Both the position numbers and the translations under genes were made by a program. A DNA stretch of 44,904 nucleotides from Syntrophobacter sp. SbD2. GTDB lineage: Bacteria; Desulfobacterota; Binatia; UBA9968. Under the pieces are notes generated by a model. It saw nothing but the letters and a program-made list of their open reading frames with translations. It was not told the origin of the DNA and did not search any database. Each line of letters starts with the position of its first letter. Within the stretch, counting starts at the first letter, position 1. Below are positions 16,927 through 24,095 of this stretch, in pieces. Location: assembly GCA_945889495.1 (NCBI GenBank), contig CAMDBU010000027.1:1-44904 (forward strand), written 5' to 3'.

Positions 16927-18360
16927 TCACTTACCAATGCCCGCCAGCTCCTTGGCCAAACGAACGTACGGGCTCAGATCGTAGGCGCCGACGAGCCGCT
17001 GTTTGTTGGTGGCCAGACTGGCGACGTTGAACATTTCGAACAAGAGCTGGCGCGAACCGAAGGAATCGCAGGCGTACTCCCACGCCAGTTTCAACATGCG
17101 AAACATTTCTTCGGTGCGTTGGTTCTCGCCGACAAAATAGCGCTGAATATGTGGGCCGACCTCGGGGTTGGCCATGTCGGCCTGGCTCGGCGACATCAAG
17201 ATGCCTGAACCGCACAACTCTCGAATCAGCTGCATCATCTGCGGATAGCCCTGGATCGAAAAAATTCGCGCCGCCTGCGCCGGTGTCCAATTGGGCAGGG
17301 TCAAACCGGACGGAGAGCGCACTGGGTTGATTTCGGCAACTTGAATGAACGCTCTCATCGTCTCCATATAAATGATCGCGTCGGCCAGAGCCAGTTGCAC
17401 ATGGGGCTGTTTTAAAGTGCCGAGATATTCGGCCATCGACGCGCAAATGCCGAGCAACACCTCCGCTTTGACCGCCAGACGAACCAGCACATACCAAGGC
17501 CCGATGCCCATGGCACCTTGGAAGAGCTGCGCGTACAGACCGGGGTCTTTGGGATGAGACTGACGCAAGTAGAAGACCCGGTCCCAAGGAATAAAAACGT
17601 TGTCGAACAGCACCATGGCATCCATCTCGTCCCAGTGCGGACTCAGCGGATGGTCCGCAGGATTGGACGGCGTCATGGATTCTCGACAAACGAGTTGCAG
17701 GCCTTTGGCATTCACCGGCACTGCGAAATAGACCACCTCATCGGGCTGAAGGTTAGGCCGTGGTTGGGTCAGGCAGAGGATTTCATTGGCGTAGGGTGCC
17801 TGGGTTCCCACGCCTTTGGCCCCGCGCACAACGATGCCGTCGGAACGCCGCTCCACCACCCGCAAGAATTCTTGTTTGGATTCCGGATGGCTACGGTGGT
17901 GAAACGGATCGTTGAAAATGGTCGCGATGCTCAAATCGTTTTCACGGCAATACTCGAAGTAGCGCGTCACGTTCTCCGCGAAGTCCGGGTTCTCTTGGCC
18001 GAAAATGTCACGACTATCGTGCAGCCCCAAAATCACCGTCGCCAAGTGCTGCGGAAGTCGAGCCGCCGTGCCTCCCGTACGGCGCACCAGGAACTCGTAC
18101 ATCTTGCGCTGCCGGATCAGATCTTCCACCGATTGGGGCAGCAGATAAGCCAAGCTGACCCGCTCGCCCGTTGTCGGCGAAGGCATGGTCAGCAGCTCCT
18201 GATGGGCCGGATCATGCTGTAGGTCAAAAACCCCAGCGACGCTGCGCGCCGCGCCTGCCAAGCGCGGATGCGCGGTGACGTCCACCCGTTCGCCCTGCAG
18301 CCACACACGCCGTCCGTCTCTAAGGCTTTCCAAATATTGCGCTCCACTACGTATAGCCAT
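16927..18360 (-). CDS. HpaB-type flavin-dependent monooxygenase (4-hydroxyphenylacetate 3-hydroxylase family)
   Basis: 477 residues, the normal length of the HpaB oxygenase component, which uses reduced FAD supplied by a reductase to hydroxylate phenolic rings. The N-terminal domain begins RSGAQYLESLRDGRRVWLQGE, the family signature. The middle shows GIVVRGAKGVGTQAP and VYFAVPVNAKGLQLVCRES. DNVFIPWDRVF is the conserved block before the C-terminal helical domain. The fold is shared with acyl-CoA dehydrogenases. No HpaC-type reductase is beside it; a PPOX-type protein follows. The substrate could be 4-hydroxyphenylacetate, another phenol, or even a crotonobetainyl/4-hydroxybutyryl-type CoA ester, given family breadth. 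Confidence 0.9.
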   Translation of the reverse strand: MAIRSGAQYLESLRDGRRVWLQGERVDVTAHPRLAGAARSVAGVFDLQHDPAHQELLTMPSPTTGERVSLAYLLPQSVEDLIRQRKMYEFLVRRTGGTAARLPQHLATVILGLHDSRDIFGQENPDFAENVTRYFEYCRENDLSIATIFNDPFHHRSHPESKQEFLRVVERRSDGIVVRGAKGVGTQAPYANEILCLTQPRPNLQPDEVVYFAVPVNAKGLQLVCRESMTPSNPADHPLSPHWDEMDAMVLFDNVFIPWDRVFYLRQSHPKDPGLYAQLFQGAMGIGPWYVLVRLAVKAEVLLGICASMAEYLGTLKQPHVQLALADAIIYMETMRAFIQVAEINPVRSPSGLTLPNWTPAQAARIFSIQGYPQMMQLIRELCGSGILMSPSQADMANPEVGPHIQRYFVGENQRTEEMFRMLKLAWEYACDSFGSRQLLFEMFNVASLATNKQRLVGAYDLSPYVRLAKELAGIGK

Positions 18361-18539
18361 TTCTCAGCTCTCAACCCATCTTGTTGCGGTTTGTAACAAT
18401 GAATTCGACTCGCCTTCTCGGCGAGCCCATCTGTTCGGTCGAAACTATCCGATATCTTGAAAGAATGTCAATTTGCGGGTGCCATGGATACAGGCTCGTG
18501 CCCGACAATCTCAAATTCACCCACTAAGCTAACCACGGA

Positions 18540-18584
18540 TTGCCTATGCAGACATTTGCGGTATATAATCTAGACAATTGTCCA
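18540..18584 (+). promoter_or_regulatory. Promoter and palindromic operator of the Xre-RES toxin-antitoxin pair
   Basis: A perfect TATAAT (18564-18569) lies 18 nt after TTGCCT (18540-18545). Just downstream is the perfect 10-bp palindrome GACAATTGTC (18573-18582), where a bound repressor would block the start of transcription. This is the expected layout for autoregulation by the antitoxin. The palindrome is seen directly; the protein binding is inferred. Confidence 0.5.
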
Positions 18585-18599
18585 TGGAGAGCTAATTCG

Positions 18600-19037
18600 A
18601 TGAATGCTGCCGTTTCGATAGATCGCATGCTTGGGGGCAAACAAACGTTTAAGACGAAGCCGAAATCCGCCTTCGATTGGCATGCTTTATTGCTTATCGG
18701 ATTACCGCTGCGAGCGTTGGACAGCTTCAAGCAGGCGACCGCGCTGTCCGACGCGCGCTTGGCGACGCTCGTCGGCGTCAGCGGCAAGACCCTGCAACGG
18801 GCGCGTGGCACCGGCCAACGACTCGACGCGGTGACCAGCGACCGTCTATTCCGCACCGCCAGTCTGGTTGCCTTGGCGGCCGAAGTTTTGGAGAGCAAAG
18901 AACGGGGCATCGCATGGCTCAACCGCGGCCAGACTGGCCTTGGTGGGAAAATCCCGTTCGATCTCATGACCACCGAGGCGGGGTCCGAACAGGTCGAACA
19001 GCTCCTGCTGCGAATTGAACACGGCGTCTACTCTTGA
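18600..19037 (+). CDS. Xre/MbcA/ParS-type antitoxin of a RES-Xre module
   Basis: 145 residues from the ATG preceded by GGAGAG. The middle has a helix-turn-helix-like part (SDARLATLVGVSGKTLQRA), and the C-terminal part is the toxin-binding DUF2384 region (DRLFRTASLVALAAEVLES, then AIAWL-type RGIAWLNRG, with PFDLMTTEAGSEQVEQLL). It should neutralise the RES toxin encoded directly downstream and repress its own promoter. The open frame extends 20 codons upstream to a TTG, but that would start inside the -35 box, so the ATG at 18600 is the better start. The stop overlaps the toxin start by 4 nt. Confidence 0.9.
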   Translation: MNAAVSIDRMLGGKQTFKTKPKSAFDWHALLLIGLPLRALDSFKQATALSDARLATLVGVSGKTLQRARGTGQRLDAVTSDRLFRTASLVALAAEVLESKERGIAWLNRGQTGLGGKIPFDLMTTEAGSEQVEQLLLRIEHGVYS

Positions 19038-19492
19038 GGCACGCTTTCCGGATCGTCAAACGCCGGCACGCCAAGCAAGCGTTCAGCGGTGAAGGAGCCA
19101 AGCTCGCCGGTGGCCGCTGGAACAGCCCCGGACAACGCGCCGTCTATCTCTCCTCCACGCTTGCCCTCGCCGCCATGGAAACCTTCGTGCATCTGGGTGA
19201 CGATGCCGCGCATCTAGACTATGTCTATTTCGAGATTGAAATCCCCGACACCGTCCACATTCTGCCCTTAACCATCAAGCCCCGAGGTTGGCGCGAAGAG
19301 CCACCCGGCCCAGCATCGCAACGCGTCGGCGACCGCTGGTTGCGCGCCAACACATCCGCTCTCTTAGAAGTGGTGTCAGTGATCATCCCAACCGAGACGA
19401 ACCTAGTCCTTAATCCTGAACATCCGGATGCAAGCAAGTTGCGGATACTCCCACTCCGGCCTTTTCAATTCGATTCGCGGATGTGGAAGTAA
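19034..19492 (+). CDS. RES-domain toxin (NAD+-degrading type)
   Basis: 152 residues, almost entirely a RES domain. Characterised RES toxins deplete NAD+ in the cytoplasm. The conserved motif block is complete: GGRWNSPG (Arg28), AVYLSS (Tyr38) and AAMETFVH (Glu49), corresponding to the R, Y and E residues important in the family. The start is TTG at 19034, overlapping the antitoxin stop (TTGA), so translation of the two proteins is likely coupled. The stop is followed by a decayed zeta-toxin-like gene. The toxin looks intact. Confidence 0.92.
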   Translation: MRHAFRIVKRRHAKQAFSGEGAKLAGGRWNSPGQRAVYLSSTLALAAMETFVHLGDDAAHLDYVYFEIEIPDTVHILPLTIKPRGWREEPPGPASQRVGDRWLRANTSALLEVVSVIIPTETNLVLNPEHPDASKLRILPLRPFQFDSRMWK

Positions 19493-19618
19493 GATTTCGC
19501 GGGGATTAATCGCAAGACTCCGCGCTAGGGCTGTTGGTTTTTGAATGGAAAACTGCGCCTGACAGATCAGTCAAACTCGCAACAAAGCAAGGCCTGGCCC
19601 CAGATCTGCTGCACTTTT

Positions 19619-19832
19619 CGCGAACGCGGCGCCGGCTATTACAATCCCGACGAAGCGGCGCGCCGCTTGCTAGCGCGCAACCCTGTCCTTTCTCAAACCG
19701 ACGCCAACAGCACCGCTGCAGAATTACTCACCCGGACGATCCCGAAAACACCCCCGACTGGGCCAAACCATTGTCGCGCCGGCGTTGAAGCTCCACAAGG
19801 TCAGATCGTACGACGGGATCAGAATATGGTGA
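19619..19832 (+). pseudogene. Decayed zeta-toxin-like ATPase gene, internally deleted and frameshifted
   Basis: One frame gives RERGAGYYNPDEAARRLLARN and then TDANSTAAELL. This is the strand-helix segment that follows Walker A in zeta-toxin/ABC-type ATPase proteins (YFNPDEAAR ... EANGxAW, from memory). A second frame gives DDPENTPDWAKP, and a third gives IVAPALKLHKVRSYDG, which is the C-terminal tail. The whole central region is missing. The jump between frames two and three is a one-base loss, seen by comparison with 16341-16483, where AAACCGATCGTC is intact but here reads AAACCATTGTC. The rest of the 475-bp gap 19493-19967 shows nothing else convincing. Confidence 0.5.
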
Positions 19833-19967
19833 ATTTTAGGAAGCTAACAGCGGTGGCGAGATTATTCCGGTCTGTTCAAAGGCACCAGAATTCTACACGC
19901 AAGACAGCAAGGCCAGGCTGCAAATCGTCTCATGAGTCGGTAAGTAGCGCGTTGTTAGATGCGCTTC

Positions 19968-20630
19968 TTATACGATAATGCCTAGCCACTGACCGGATGT
20001 ATCAAACCGCAAGATCGAATCGCTCTGCGTGGGAACAAGAAACCCAATCCAGCAGCTAGATAAATCGAACACGTTTCCAAATCCGCTCTCAGAAAACACG
20101 ATAAAACTTGTAAAACGCGCAGACGTGTCAAATATCAGCGTAACTCGATCATCCGCACGAACAACAAAGCCTTCCTGTTCCAGGCTGACACCATAGAGAT
20201 ACGGCCCTCCGTAGAACCGATTGCGACGCGGATCAATCGTCATATTCCGGTTCGGATCAATTGTCATGTTGCGACGCGGATCGATTGTCATGTTTTTGTT
20301 TGGATCAAGCAATGGGTTCTTTCGCGGATCTTTTGCAGCGAAGAAATCGGTTCTCTCGATCCTCTCTGCCCCTTCAAGACCAATGTCCAAAAGAAGTAGA
20401 TATTCGCCGTCAGAATCCGAACCGAAGCTTGCGTAAATACGAAACCTTCCACGCTTAATGGTAAGAATACTGGAGTCCAGAAACCTTACCTCTAGCCCGG
20501 ATACGCGATTAGTTAAGCTGCTTCTGTCGACGACTTTTATCACGTTTACGACAAACGAAATTTCAGCAAGGTCTCTACCCGAAAAGGACCCGAGTTTCTG
20601 AGTGAAAGTTGGTGTGACTAGAAATCTCAT
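19968..20630 (-). CDS. Unknown protein with an octapeptide NMTIDP repeat linker
   Basis: 220 residues, not assigned to a family. The N-terminal part (1-95) is a beta-rich domain ending GEYLLLLDIG. A linker (about 98-135) of eight-residue repeats of the form (R/K)N-MTIDP-(R/N) follows, four near-perfect or degenerate copies plus a partial one. A second beta-rich domain (about 136-220, GGPYLYGVSLEQEGFVVRAD to the end) is probably a small sandwich. There is no signal peptide or membrane segment. The start overlaps by 4 nt the stop of the upstream membrane-protein gene, so the two are translationally coupled and probably work together. The base composition is more AT-rich than its neighbours, suggesting acquisition. 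Confidence 0.7.
   Translation of the reverse strand: MRFLVTPTFTQKLGSFSGRDLAEISFVVNVIKVVDRSSLTNRVSGLEVRFLDSSILTIKRGRFRIYASFGSDSDGEYLLLLDIGLEGAERIERTDFFAAKDPRKNPLLDPNKNMTIDPRRNMTIDPNRNMTIDPRRNRFYGGPYLYGVSLEQEGFVVRADDRVTLIFDTSARFTSFIVFSESGFGNVFDLSSCWIGFLVPTQSDSILRFDTSGQWLGIIV
20221..20333. repeat. Tandem 24-bp coding repeat
   Basis: Units at 20221, 20245, 20269 and 20293, each 24 bp, plus a partial one at 20317, encode the octapeptide linker of the minus-strand gene. The first and third units differ at only two positions. This is a site where copy number could change by slippage. Confidence 0.85.
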
Positions 20631-21013
20631 TTAAGAATCTTCTCGAGCTCTCTCATGGCACTAACCAGCTCTCCCTTATCGCCGGAACGTATCGACGCTT
20701 TGTAACGTTCCGCAGCTTCGGGAAGACACTTGCTTCGCATATATGCGCGACAATAATCGTCATCTAGGAACCGACGCACTTCACGTTCGTGCATGTAAAC
20801 TACCCGGTAATATAGAAAGCTAAGAAAAAACATCGCCAAGAGGCCATATAAACTTTTCGCCCTGAAAGTCGCTGACCAATCCAGCCGGCCAGCATTTGAG
20901 ATTTCAGCGACAAAGGTACCTGCTAGCACACCGACGATGGCTGGGATAGTGACCGCGAAGAGAGTCTTCCAGCCCGGCGATTCCAAGAGGTTGTCGGGGA
21001 TTAAAGTCGCCAC
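20627..21013 (-). CDS. Two-helix membrane protein, partner of the octapeptide-repeat protein
   Basis: 128 residues, not recognised. Hydrophobic segments at about residues 17-36 (TLFAVTIPAIVGVLAGTFVA) and 52-72 (SLYGLLAMFFLSFLYYRVVY) make it a double-spanning inner-membrane protein. A charged C-terminal cytoplasmic part (about 73-128) with a helical repeat-like tail (LPEAAERYKASIRSGD, then MRELEKIL) might bind a partner. Its TGA overlaps the ATG of the downstream gene, so they form a two-gene operon. The layout of a membrane protein plus a soluble two-domain protein recalls small effector or defence operons, but no known family is matched. Confidence 0.65.
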   Translation of the reverse strand: MATLIPDNLLESPGWKTLFAVTIPAIVGVLAGTFVAEISNAGRLDWSATFRAKSLYGLLAMFFLSFLYYRVVYMHEREVRRFLDDDYCRAYMRSKCLPEAAERYKASIRSGDKGELVSAMRELEKILK

Positions 21014-21097
21014 AATTGTTTACCGGTGCACCAGATCAAAGCGGTTCTGCGTTTCTAACTCTTAACTATCTGTCGCATGTCACGTCTAGCCCATCCT

Positions 21098-21116
21098 AAA
21101 CTCGCAGAGCGAGTTT
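21098..21116. terminator. Compact hairpin between the nitrile hydratase and membrane-protein operons
   Basis: AAACTCGC (21098-21105) pairs perfectly with GCGAGTTT (21109-21116) around a 3-nt loop, with TAAATT following. On the minus strand only a short T-run follows the stem. It lies 158 bp after the end of the nitrile hydratase operon and is a fair terminator candidate for it. The rest of 21014-21273 shows no gene. Confidence 0.4.
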
Positions 21117-21273
21117 TAAATTGGATCACCCAGTTACCCGTGAAGTTTAGCCAACAAATCGTCTCTATGACCCGGATTTGTAGATTGCGACTGTATCCGC
21201 ATATCGCAGGTGAAATACTTTGTATCTTTCGTGGTCCATTATGTCCGAACAAGAACGTCCCGGAGCAAGCCGG

Positions 21274-21669
21274 TCATCTGCCAAAGTCTTCATCCTTCAG
21301 CTCAATCGGCTTCCCATGCGGCGTTCGGTGCATGGCCCGCTCCCAGGCTTGGAAATGTTCAGTGAGCGCTTGGGTCGAGGTCGCGCCTTTTTCCGCGACC
21401 ATGCGTTCGAGAGTAGCGAGCCAGTGGAGATAGTAAGTCTCGCCGGTGTCGGGATCGCCGGCGGCTTGGGCTTTTTTGATTTCCTCGCCGAGCATGGCGG
21501 ACCACTCGGGCCACGCGAACAGACCTTTTTCGTGCAGTGTCAGCGCCAGCGCAAACGCATGCGCTTCCCAGGGGGCGCGGAAGACTGGGCCGGCCGCGTC
21601 ACGCGGAATGCCGGGCACGGATTCGGCGGCGCGGCGGGCGGATTTGGGTTCGATCAATGGTTCCGGCAT
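21274..21669 (-). CDS. Nitrile hydratase accessory protein (metallochaperone/activator type)
   Basis: 131 residues, similar to the beta-subunit-like accessory proteins (P14K/NhlE type) that help insert cobalt into the alpha subunit of nitrile hydratase and mature it by subunit exchange. The block PRDAAGPVFRAPWEAHAFALALTL corresponds to the conserved PVFxxPWEAxAFA pattern shared with the beta N-terminus, followed by GLFAWPEWSAMLGEEI and YYLHWLATLE, all usual in the family. The start was moved from the longest frame to the ATG at 21669 (MPEPL), where homologs begin. It is the last gene of the operon, separated from the beta gene by two small unknown genes. Confidence 0.88.
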   Translation of the reverse strand: MPEPLIEPKSARRAAESVPGIPRDAAGPVFRAPWEAHAFALALTLHEKGLFAWPEWSAMLGEEIKKAQAAGDPDTGETYYLHWLATLERMVAEKGATSTQALTEHFQAWERAMHRTPHGKPIELKDEDFGR

Positions 21670-21719
21670 AAATAATTCACGGCGGAAGCGCTTCGGCTGG
21701 GAGTCTAGATTTTCCAATC

Positions 21720-21986
21720 TTACGCGGCCACGATGTCCACACGGGCCGTGTAGCCGAGCTGCGCCAAAAGCCGCTCGCAATCTTCCCACGTCAACCCAAA
21801 TGCGCGCACATCGGCTACGCCTAGTTGCGCCAGGACGTCGGCGATCGAAGCCGCGTCACTGTCGGCGAAATCGCCTTCCATCAATGCATCCTCGGCCCAA
21901 CTGACAAGTTGCCCGATGGAAATCTCGTGGCGCAAGTAAGCGGCGATCTTACTGGACACGGTTTGTTTCGAAATCGTCATGGCCAA
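21720..21986 (-). CDS. Small unknown protein in the nitrile hydratase operon, second of a pair
   Basis: 88 residues, predicted mostly helical: SSKIAAYLRHEISIGQLVSW, then AEDALMEGDF, then GVADVRAFGLTWEDCERLLAQLG. No signal peptide, membrane segment or metal-binding cluster is visible. It begins 4 nt after the stop of the 78-residue gene, and 50 bp precede the accessory protein gene. From memory, short proteins with the ISxxxLVxWAEDxMMEG and LTWEDC patterns occur as adjacent pairs with a PSGGRxYW protein in diverse bacteria. If so, this is a mobile two-gene unit of toxin-antitoxin style; I cannot verify that here. Confidence 0.7.
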   Translation of the reverse strand: MAMTISKQTVSSKIAAYLRHEISIGQLVSWAEDALMEGDFADSDAASIADVLAQLGVADVRAFGLTWEDCERLLAQLGYTARVDIVAA

Positions 21987-21990
21987 TATC

Positions 21991-22227
21991 TTATACTTTC
22001 CGATGCCCCGTATCTACGGGAAATTTCTCATGCAGCTCGACCAGCTGACCCGCTTCATCGTAAATTTCTTGCCAGAATCGAAGCGTGACCTCGTCAGCAT
22101 CCACTTCCTTGAGATAACGCGCACACCAGCCAAACCGGCCGATTATTTCCAGCCAATAAATTCTTCCGCCGCTCGGCAATTCGTTCCATGTTCTAAACTT
22201 CTTTTCATTTTGGACACGATTGTTCAT
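21991..22227 (-). CDS. Small unknown protein in the nitrile hydratase operon, first of a pair
   Basis: 78 residues with a compact beta-type pattern: WNELPSGGRIYWLEIIGRFGW, ARYLKEVDADEVTLRFWQEI and YDEAGQLVELHEKFPVDTGH. This is consistent with a small single-domain protein; there is no known catalytic motif. It starts 40 bp after the beta-subunit stop and ends 4 nt before the 88-residue gene, so expression with nitrile hydratase is likely. It could be a toxin or partner of the next gene, or a maturation helper; there is no direct evidence for either. Confidence 0.7.
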   Translation of the reverse strand: MNNRVQNEKKFRTWNELPSGGRIYWLEIIGRFGWCARYLKEVDADEVTLRFWQEIYDEAGQLVELHEKFPVDTGHRKV

Positions 22228-22266
22228 CGAGCCTCGGCGCGAACCCTCTGATTGGCCAAAACGGTC

Positions 22267-22926
22267 TCAACCCTCTTCAAGATACGGCTCAAACGCTTCG
22301 ATGGACACTTTCGATCCGGGCTCGGCGTCGGCGCCCCAGAGCTCTTGGGCGTCGAAGCGCACGGTGTAGAGCCAATGCGGATCGTCGCCTTTGCCGCTCG
22401 CTACCGAGTCGGGGAAGGCGTGGGTGCCGTGCAGGCGCTCGACCACGCCGACATGGCCGCGGGCGTAGCGTGGTAGGCGGGTGTGGTGTTTGGGATGAAA
22501 GTTCTTAGTGCGCACGCGGTCGCCGATCTTGAACTGTGCCGGTCCTTGGGCCGGCCGGTAAAACGAGCCGCGCTTGGTGACCTTGTCGATGTCGTCCAGC
22601 GAAAATGGGCCGCGTGGGAGATTTTTCGCCGGGCGCAGGGCGCGGCCGGCTTCGACTTCGTCGGCGTCGACGATGCCCTTCTCGATGAGCAGGTTTTGAT
22701 TGCGCACGAACCATTTCTCGTAATAAGGCCGGCTCAAATAAAAACTCGGCGCCATCATCTCAATCGCGTGTCGACTAGTATCGATGGTCCAGGCACGGAA
22801 AACGCCGATGGCGCGGCTCATCGCCAGCACGCGTCCTTCCCAGGGATGATGAAAGACCGGTTCATTGGGCTCGGGCTCGACCTTGCCGAAACCGTCCATG
22901 CCGCCCATGTCATGCACGCCATCCAT
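22267..22926 (-). CDS. nthB: Nitrile hydratase subunit beta
   Basis: 219 residues, the usual beta length. The protein opens MDGVHDMGGMDGFG, the invariant beta N-terminus, followed by EPVFHHPWEGRVLA. The C-terminal half is the SH3-like barrel with RPAQGPAQFKIGDRVRTKNFHPKHHTRLPRYARG (seen in parts) and HGTHAFPD, both family hallmarks. It pairs with alpha to form the active heterodimer that hydrates nitriles to amides in the cytoplasm. The true ATG (22926) overlaps the alpha stop by one base (TGATG), giving coupled translation. Longer upstream frames are antisense to alpha and were discarded. Confidence 0.96.
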   Translation of the reverse strand: MDGVHDMGGMDGFGKVEPEPNEPVFHHPWEGRVLAMSRAIGVFRAWTIDTSRHAIEMMAPSFYLSRPYYEKWFVRNQNLLIEKGIVDADEVEAGRALRPAKNLPRGPFSLDDIDKVTKRGSFYRPAQGPAQFKIGDRVRTKNFHPKHHTRLPRYARGHVGVVERLHGTHAFPDSVASGKGDDPHWLYTVRFDAQELWGADAEPGSKVSIEAFEPYLEEG

Positions 22927-23558
22927 CACGCCACCTCGCTTGAATTTTTCGCTAGGCCGGTGCCGACCATGCTGTCGCGGGTGACTAGTTTGGCGAGCCG
23001 CTCCTCGCTCCAGCCTTCGGTGCCGGCGGGACGCATGGGCACGACGACGTAGCGGGTCTCGGCCGTCGAATCCCACACGCGTATCTCGGTCTCGGCTGGC
23101 AAGGCGACGCCAAAATCCGCCAGCACCGCGCGCGGCTCTTTGACCACCCGCGAGCGATAGGCGAAGGACTTGTACCAAGTCGGCGGCAAGCCGAGCACGT
23201 CGGTGGGATAACAAGAGCACAACGTGCAGACGATCATGTTGTGCAGCTGCGGTGTATTCTCGACGGCGATAAGATGCTCGCCCACGGATCCGACTTGTTG
23301 GGCGATGGTCGCCACCGCCTTGCTGGCGTCGTCAAGCAGCGCTTGCTTGAACGCCGCATCGCACCAGGCCTTGGCGATCACCTGGGCGCCGATATGCGGC
23401 CCGATCTTGGTTTCGTAAAGCTCGACGATACGGTCGAGCGCGGCGGGTTCGATATAACCTTTGTCGACGAGAATCGTCTCCAGCGCGCGCACCCGGAGAT
23501 CCATATCCGTGAGCGTGGAGCCTTCTTCGTGATCGTGTTCGTGATGATGTTCAGCCAT
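22926..23558 (-). CDS. nthA: Nitrile hydratase subunit alpha, cobalt type
   Basis: 210 residues carrying the metal site VCTLCSC (Cys111, Cys114, Cys116). The Thr in CTLC, rather than Ser, and the following Tyr mark the cobalt class. The two outer cysteines are the ones normally oxidised to sulfinic and sulfenic acids. Downstream LGLPPTWYKSFAYRSRVVKEPR is highly conserved. The N-terminus is His/Glu-rich (AEHHHEHDHEEG), as in many cobalt enzymes. The start ATG at 23558 fits the family; the longest frame adds 25 unlikely residues. First gene of the operon alpha-beta-unknown-unknown-accessory. A related thiocyanate hydrolase gamma role is less likely because a full-length beta follows. Confidence 0.96.
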   Translation of the reverse strand: MAEHHHEHDHEEGSTLTDMDLRVRALETILVDKGYIEPAALDRIVELYETKIGPHIGAQVIAKAWCDAAFKQALLDDASKAVATIAQQVGSVGEHLIAVENTPQLHNMIVCTLCSCYPTDVLGLPPTWYKSFAYRSRVVKEPRAVLADFGVALPAETEIRVWDSTAETRYVVVPMRPAGTEGWSEERLAKLVTRDSMVGTGLAKNSSEVA

Positions 23559-23732
23559 ACGCCGAATATAGCCAAGAGGGTGGGTGGCGCGCAATCGGAA
23601 TACGGTCCCAAATTGATTTTCGCGCAGACCCACCGAACGTCCAACCCTCGCTGAAACGCGCTACAACCATCATGAATGGAAGAAACTTATGCGCCAAGTG
23701 CACAGAGATCGAGGGGGCGCTGCGTTGGAAAG

Positions 23733-23981
23733 TCAATATTCTGTCTGAGATGTAGATTCGTCGGATTTCTTTACCGCTTGAACCGCCGATTTCGTGGCCT
23801 CGCGAACACCCTGGCCGCCGGCGCTGACCAAATCCCGCGCACCGTGACCGACCGCGCGCGTTACATCCCGAGCGGTATGACCAATGGTCCGACCGGCTTC
23901 CTTAAGCTGAACGCAGCCCAATGCGGCTCCGGTGGTCGCAGCAAGCAAGCAGGCGAGCATTATGGCGCGAGAGTTAAACAC
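23733..23981 (-). CDS. Small lipoprotein of unknown function
   Basis: 82 residues beginning with a lipoprotein signal (hydrophobic MLACLLAATTGAAL, then LGC with the acylated Cys at residue 23). The mature part is an amphipathic helical repeat: TIGHTARDVTRAVGHGARDLVSAGGQGVREATKSAV, shown here only as its pattern of repeated G-x-x-x-R units, ending in a charged tail. It probably sits at the inner leaflet of the outer membrane. The composition resembles entericidin-like or other small surface lipoproteins. It lies between nitrile hydratase and the SDR gene on the same strand but 114 bp from the SDR stop; no operon link is clear. Confidence 0.7.
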   Translation of the reverse strand: MFNSRAIMLACLLAATTGAALGCVQLKEAGRTIGHTARDVTRAVGHGARDLVSAGGQGVREATKSAVQAVKKSDESTSQTEY

Positions 23982-24095
23982 TCGCCTAGTTTAGCATATT
24001 TGCGGGTCAACCGAAGGGCCGTTTTCGAACGCGAGGCGAACATCAGTGCCGGTTGAGCTGGGGGTCGAATCGTTGCGGGTTCCATCCCACAAATC

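Noticed and set aside
19954-19960. GTTAGAT matching the attC core consensus
   Set aside because: No RYYYAAC partner or inverted boxes nearby, and the neighbouring genes are not cassette-like.
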